Below, one piece after another: positions 5,870 to 7,536 of a stretch of DNA of 7,536 nucleotides. The position numbers were made by a program, and so were the translations under genes. The notes beneath the pieces were generated by a model. It was not told the DNA's origin and ran no database searches. It saw only the letters and a program-made list of their open reading frames with translations. Positions within the stretch are counted from its first letter, which is position 1. Each line of letters starts with the position of its first letter. The DNA is from Planctomycetaceae bacterium. Lineage in GTDB: Bacteria; Planctomycetota; Planctomycetia; Planctomycetales; Planctomycetaceae. Location of the stretch: the NCBI GenBank assembly GCA_020426085.1, contig JAGQQP010000192.1, positions 1 through 7,536 of the forward strand. Direction: 5' to 3'.

Positions 5870-6928
5870 TCACGGGTCTGCTTTCCAGCGAACTGTCAGC
5901 TCTTCCCAGCCGGGCAGACTGCCATCAGGGTACTCCCGCAGAAAAGGGACGCGTTCCACAACCTGTGTAAATAACGTTGCAATCGCTTCACCCATTTCCC
6001 ATAACGCGTGCCTGAAATTTGCCCGCTCAGCGAGTGCCAGCATTTCGGAATAGGAAAGTCCCCCTGTCACGCGGCTGAGTTCTGCATCGCATTCCCACTG
6101 CGTCCCTTTCTGCTTGAGCGAATACAGCTTCATCAGTCGCGGATTACGTATCTGCTGATAACGACGATTTTCCTGCAGGACGCGCGTCAGAAGTGCTGCA
6201 TGCTGTGGTGCCCAGGCATCAGGAAAATCAGCGGCCAGCATACCTCGTGGTTGCCCCACCCGCATGTAATGTAACTGAACCGGTTCCACCGGAGTTTCTG
6301 CCAGATCGAACAGCAGACTGGCCCAGTCCAGTTTCAGTTCCTTACGACCCACTTCATGAAACGTGACCAGATCCTGAATCGGACGGTTCGCAGGCGTATA
6401 TTTTCCATCCAGCAGATTGAGCGAGATTCCCGGCTGAACAGATTTGATCAGACTGTCCCCGACAATGTGTGCCAGCCAGCCAAACAGATACGCCAGCTTA
6501 CGATCGCCGGGACCGTACAGGTCCCGGGCATCCTGAAAAACCAGCGCAGCATAGTCGGGCAGATGATCCCAGGGAATTGTGAATTTTCGTTCCGCAGGCG
6601 TCCAGCCAAACACCAGGTGCGCACGCCCATAGAACAGCTGATGAATTTCACGAGGTCGATATTCCTGACCTTCAAAACTCAGTGACCACGGCTTCACAGC
6701 ACCGCCAGTCAGTGGACTCTGCTGCAAAGGGGCGGTTCCAAACCCGACTTCCTGCCCCGTATCAACACAGACAGCTTCCGGCATAATCTGGATGTCACAG
6801 CCCATGTAGGCTCCCGCCAGATAACTGGCATAGTGTCTGTGAATGAGTGAAGCAACAGGCAGTTTTTGTTGCACCGCTGCTTTACCCGCCAGAACCGCGT
6901 ACATGGTATGACCGATGATTCCGCTCAT
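5870..6928 (-). CDS. Zinc-dependent phospholipase C-like hypothetical protein
   Basis: A 352-residue soluble-looking protein without a clear signal peptide. The early part has GHTMYAVLAGKAA (6-18) and HRHYASYLAGAYMGCDIQ (30-47), resembling the 'His ... lGa-aPDi' opening of zinc-dependent phospholipase C-like proteins (PF00882 type). Residues 146-158, AYLFGWLAHIVGD (His154, Asp158), match that family's conserved 'GylaH-vaD' helix, where His and Asp bind metal. His30, His32, Asp45, His96 and His104 are further candidate ligands. Fit to the family is by pattern only, and no catalytic role is proven; a general planctomycete protein of unknown function is the alternative. The ATG at 6928 has AAGGG about 6 nt upstream and sits only ~17 nt below the predicted transcription start. 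It appears to be a single-gene unit, convergent with the lipoprotein gene. Confidence 0.75.
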   Translation of the reverse strand: MSGIIGHTMYAVLAGKAAVQQKLPVASLIHRHYASYLAGAYMGCDIQIMPEAVCVDTGQEVGFGTAPLQQSPLTGGAVKPWSLSFEGQEYRPREIHQLFYGRAHLVFGWTPAERKFTIPWDHLPDYAALVFQDARDLYGPGDRKLAYLFGWLAHIVGDSLIKSVQPGISLNLLDGKYTPANRPIQDLVTFHEVGRKELKLDWASLLFDLAETPVEPVQLHYMRVGQPRGMLAADFPDAWAPQHAALLTRVLQENRRYQQIRNPRLMKLYSLKQKGTQWECDAELSRVTGGLSYSEMLALAERANFRHALWEMGEAIATLFTQVVERVPFLREYPDGSLPGWEELTVRWKADP

Positions 6929-6951
6929 AGCCTGCCCTTATAGCTGTTGAG

Positions 6952-6981
6952 ATTATGAAACTCATCCTCCGTGTGAGTCAA
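6952..6981 (-). promoter_or_regulatory. Strong sigma70-type promoter of the phospholipase C-like gene
   Basis: On the minus strand, TTGACT (6981-6976) and CATAAT (6957-6952) are 18 bp apart; each hexamer is one base from consensus. The predicted start near 6945 gives a short leader of about 17 nt that holds the Shine-Dalgarno. This is the best-matching promoter in the window. Confidence 0.6.
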
Positions 6982-7120
6982 TTCTACCAGAACGCCGGTG
7001 TGACATGCATTGTGAACACGGAAATTACCACTGTGAAAATTGATTTGACTGAAATCGCAATCGAAAGAATGCGGGAGTTGCAGAACACGTTGACATATCG
7101 ACATCGAACCACCGAAAACA

Positions 7121-7157
7121 ATGAAGATTTCATATGTCGAATATGAAGATTACATAT
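7121..7157. repeat. Imperfect tandem duplication, 22-bp period
   Basis: The 15-mer ATGAAGATT(T/A)CATAT occurs at 7121-7135 and again at 7143-7157 with one mismatch, a 22-bp period or about two helical turns. A 7-bp inverted pair, TCGACAT (7098-7104) and ATGTCGA (7134-7140), overlaps the first copy. The repeat spacing suits a dimeric DNA-binding protein on one face of the helix, but function is unknown. Confidence 0.5.
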
Positions 7158-7199
7158 ATATCCCGCCTCTGCATCTTCGGAGCATTTATTTTTATTCCG

Positions 7200-7230
7200 A
7201 CCGGATTAGAGTCCGGTAAAACTCGTTTTT
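7200..7230 (+). terminator. GC hairpin with delayed T-run, weak terminator candidate
   Basis: ACCGGA (7200-7205) and TCCGGT (7212-7217) form a perfect 6-bp stem with a 6-nt loop. A TTTTT run (7226-7230) follows after 8 nt. The gap is longer than in a standard intrinsic terminator, and no plus-strand gene clearly ends upstream. It may be a leader structure of the sigma factor transcript instead. Confidence 0.25.
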
Positions 7231-7283
7231 GACAAGACGTCCAGTCTGTTTCTCGCCTCCGGAATCATGTCTTTTTTTCTCTG

Positions 7284-7330
7284 CTGATCAAAATCAGAAA
7301 TATTTCAAATTAGTCTGAGAAATTTTTCAG
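7284..7330. repeat. Cluster of three palindromes upstream of the sigma factor
   Basis: Within 47 bp lie CTGAT-CAAA-ATCAG (7284-7297), the perfect palindrome GAAATATTTC (7297-7306), and CTGAGAAATTTTTCAG (7315-7330), a 16-bp near-palindrome with one G/T mismatch pair. They lie just before the Shine-Dalgarno at 7337-7341, where operators or leader folds controlling the sigma gene would be expected. The role is inferred from position only. Confidence 0.4.
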
Positions 7331-7347
7331 CTCTGCAGGGACACATC

Positions 7348-7425
7348 ATGCAGACCCCACAGTCCGCAGACCAATTTTCTGAACCCGAATTCTTTTACCG
7401 CGAAACCATCCATGGATCGTTCTGA
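7348..7425 (+). CDS. Possible 25-codon upstream ORF overlapping the sigma factor start
   Basis: An ATG at 7348 with a good CAGGGA Shine-Dalgarno about 6 nt upstream opens a 25-residue frame (MQTPQSADQFSEPEFFYRET and onward) that ends in TGA at 7423-7425. The last 14 nt overlap the likely start of the sigma factor in another frame. By contrast, the ATG at 7412 has no clear Shine-Dalgarno of its own. Two readings fit: a leader peptide translationally coupled to the sigma gene, or the true N-terminus of that gene separated by a frameshift. The composition is not diagnostic. Confidence 0.35.
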   Translation: MQTPQSADQFSEPEFFYRETIHGSF

Positions 7426-7536
7426 CATATTCACAACGCCGAATCGAAGTCCATTCGAATCGAGATCGGAGAAAAATACGGACTCTGAGCCTCTTCGGAA
7501 ATCAGTGGAAGACGAACGGTTCATGCGGCTGTATGC
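7412..7536 (+). CDS. ECF-type RNA polymerase sigma factor, N-terminal fragment
   Basis: A plus-strand frame from the ATG at 7412 runs off the right edge after 41 full codons. The first ~30 residues are polar and low complexity (MDRSDIFTTPNRSPFES and onward). They are followed by VEDERFMRLYA, which resembles the start of region 2 in planctomycete ECF sigma factors (the 'ERF-RLy---q--iy-yI' pattern just before the core-binding helices). Too little is present to see region 2.4 or region 4, so the class cannot be given. The frame is open upstream to 7319 without a standard start codon, and the ATG at 7412 lacks a clear ribosome binding site, so initiation may depend on the upstream ORF. The assignment rests on a short motif and is moderately sure. 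Confidence 0.5.
   Translation, partial: MDRSDIFTTPNRSPFESRSEKNTDSEPLRKSVEDERFMRLY

Larger units (their letters stand above)
6982..7347. other. AT-rich intergenic region without a convincing gene
   Basis: About 365 bp between the promoter of the phospholipase C-like gene and the upstream ORF of the sigma factor. It contains short open frames of no recognisable family and no convincing coding signal. What it does hold is an imperfect tandem duplication (7121-7157), a GC hairpin (7200-7217), a T-run (7271-7278) and three palindromes (7284-7330). No tRNA-like structure was seen. A TTGACA at 7229-7234 has no matching -10 box. Confidence 0.6.

Noticed and set aside
6955..7146. A 63-residue plus-strand open frame in the spacer
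   Set aside because: Its ATG overlaps the -10 box of the minus-strand promoter, it lacks a good ribosome site, its end falls in the tandem repeat, and the protein resembles nothing known to me.
7229..7257. TTGACA at 7229-7234 as a sigma70 promoter for the sigma factor
   Set aside because: The sequence 16-19 bp downstream is GC-rich and has no -10-like hexamer.
7327..7524. A 65-residue minus-strand open frame at the right end
   Set aside because: It is antisense to the sigma-factor-like frame and upstream ORF, and its sequence shows no family motif.
1..7536. CRISPR array, tRNA, rRNA, transposase or phage attachment site
   Set aside because: No regularly spaced repeats, cloverleaf-like segments, transposase motifs or long terminal inverted repeats were seen on either strand.

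Overview
The window looks like chromosomal DNA from a planctomycete, of the Gimesia/Rubinisphaera type. This is an inference from protein style (a TRASH/YHS-type lipoprotein, a large insert-bearing Na+ symporter, and a planctomycete-like ECF sigma N-terminus) and from moderate GC content with AT-richer spacers. No search could be run to confirm it.

Minus strand, 4720 down to 1: a promoter near 4692-4720 appears to drive four tightly packed genes. They are a small two-helix membrane protein of DUF997/YhdT type (4637-4260), an SSS-family Na+/solute symporter whose TTG start overlaps the previous stop codon (4263-2272), an amidohydrolase-2 family TIM-barrel hydrolase (2226-1387), and a PLP- and Zn-dependent D-threonine aldolase/D-serine dehydratase-like enzyme (1359-244). 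This layout suggests an uptake-and-catabolism operon: a two-part transporter imports a carboxylate or amino-acid-like compound, the hydrolase opens or deacylates it, and the PLP enzyme cleaves or dehydrates a D-hydroxy amino acid. The substrate cannot be read from sequence. After a 79-bp gap, the 5' end of a RecA/KaiC-like ATPase (164-1) runs off the left edge on the same strand.

Plus strand, 4767-5858: a divergent promoter, then a leader with a hairpin followed by a T-run, then a lipoprotein with a beta-rich middle domain and a C-terminal TRASH/YHS-type Cys metal site. Its stop lies 11 bp from the stop of the next gene, which converges on it.

Minus strand, 6981-5870: a well-formed sigma70-type promoter and a 352-residue protein resembling zinc-dependent phospholipase C-like proteins.

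Right end, 6982-7536: about 430 bp of AT-rich non-coding DNA with an imperfect 22-bp tandem duplication, a GC hairpin and a cluster of palindromes. It leads to a short upstream ORF with a good Shine-Dalgarno, overlapping the apparent start of a truncated ECF-type sigma factor (7412 onward).
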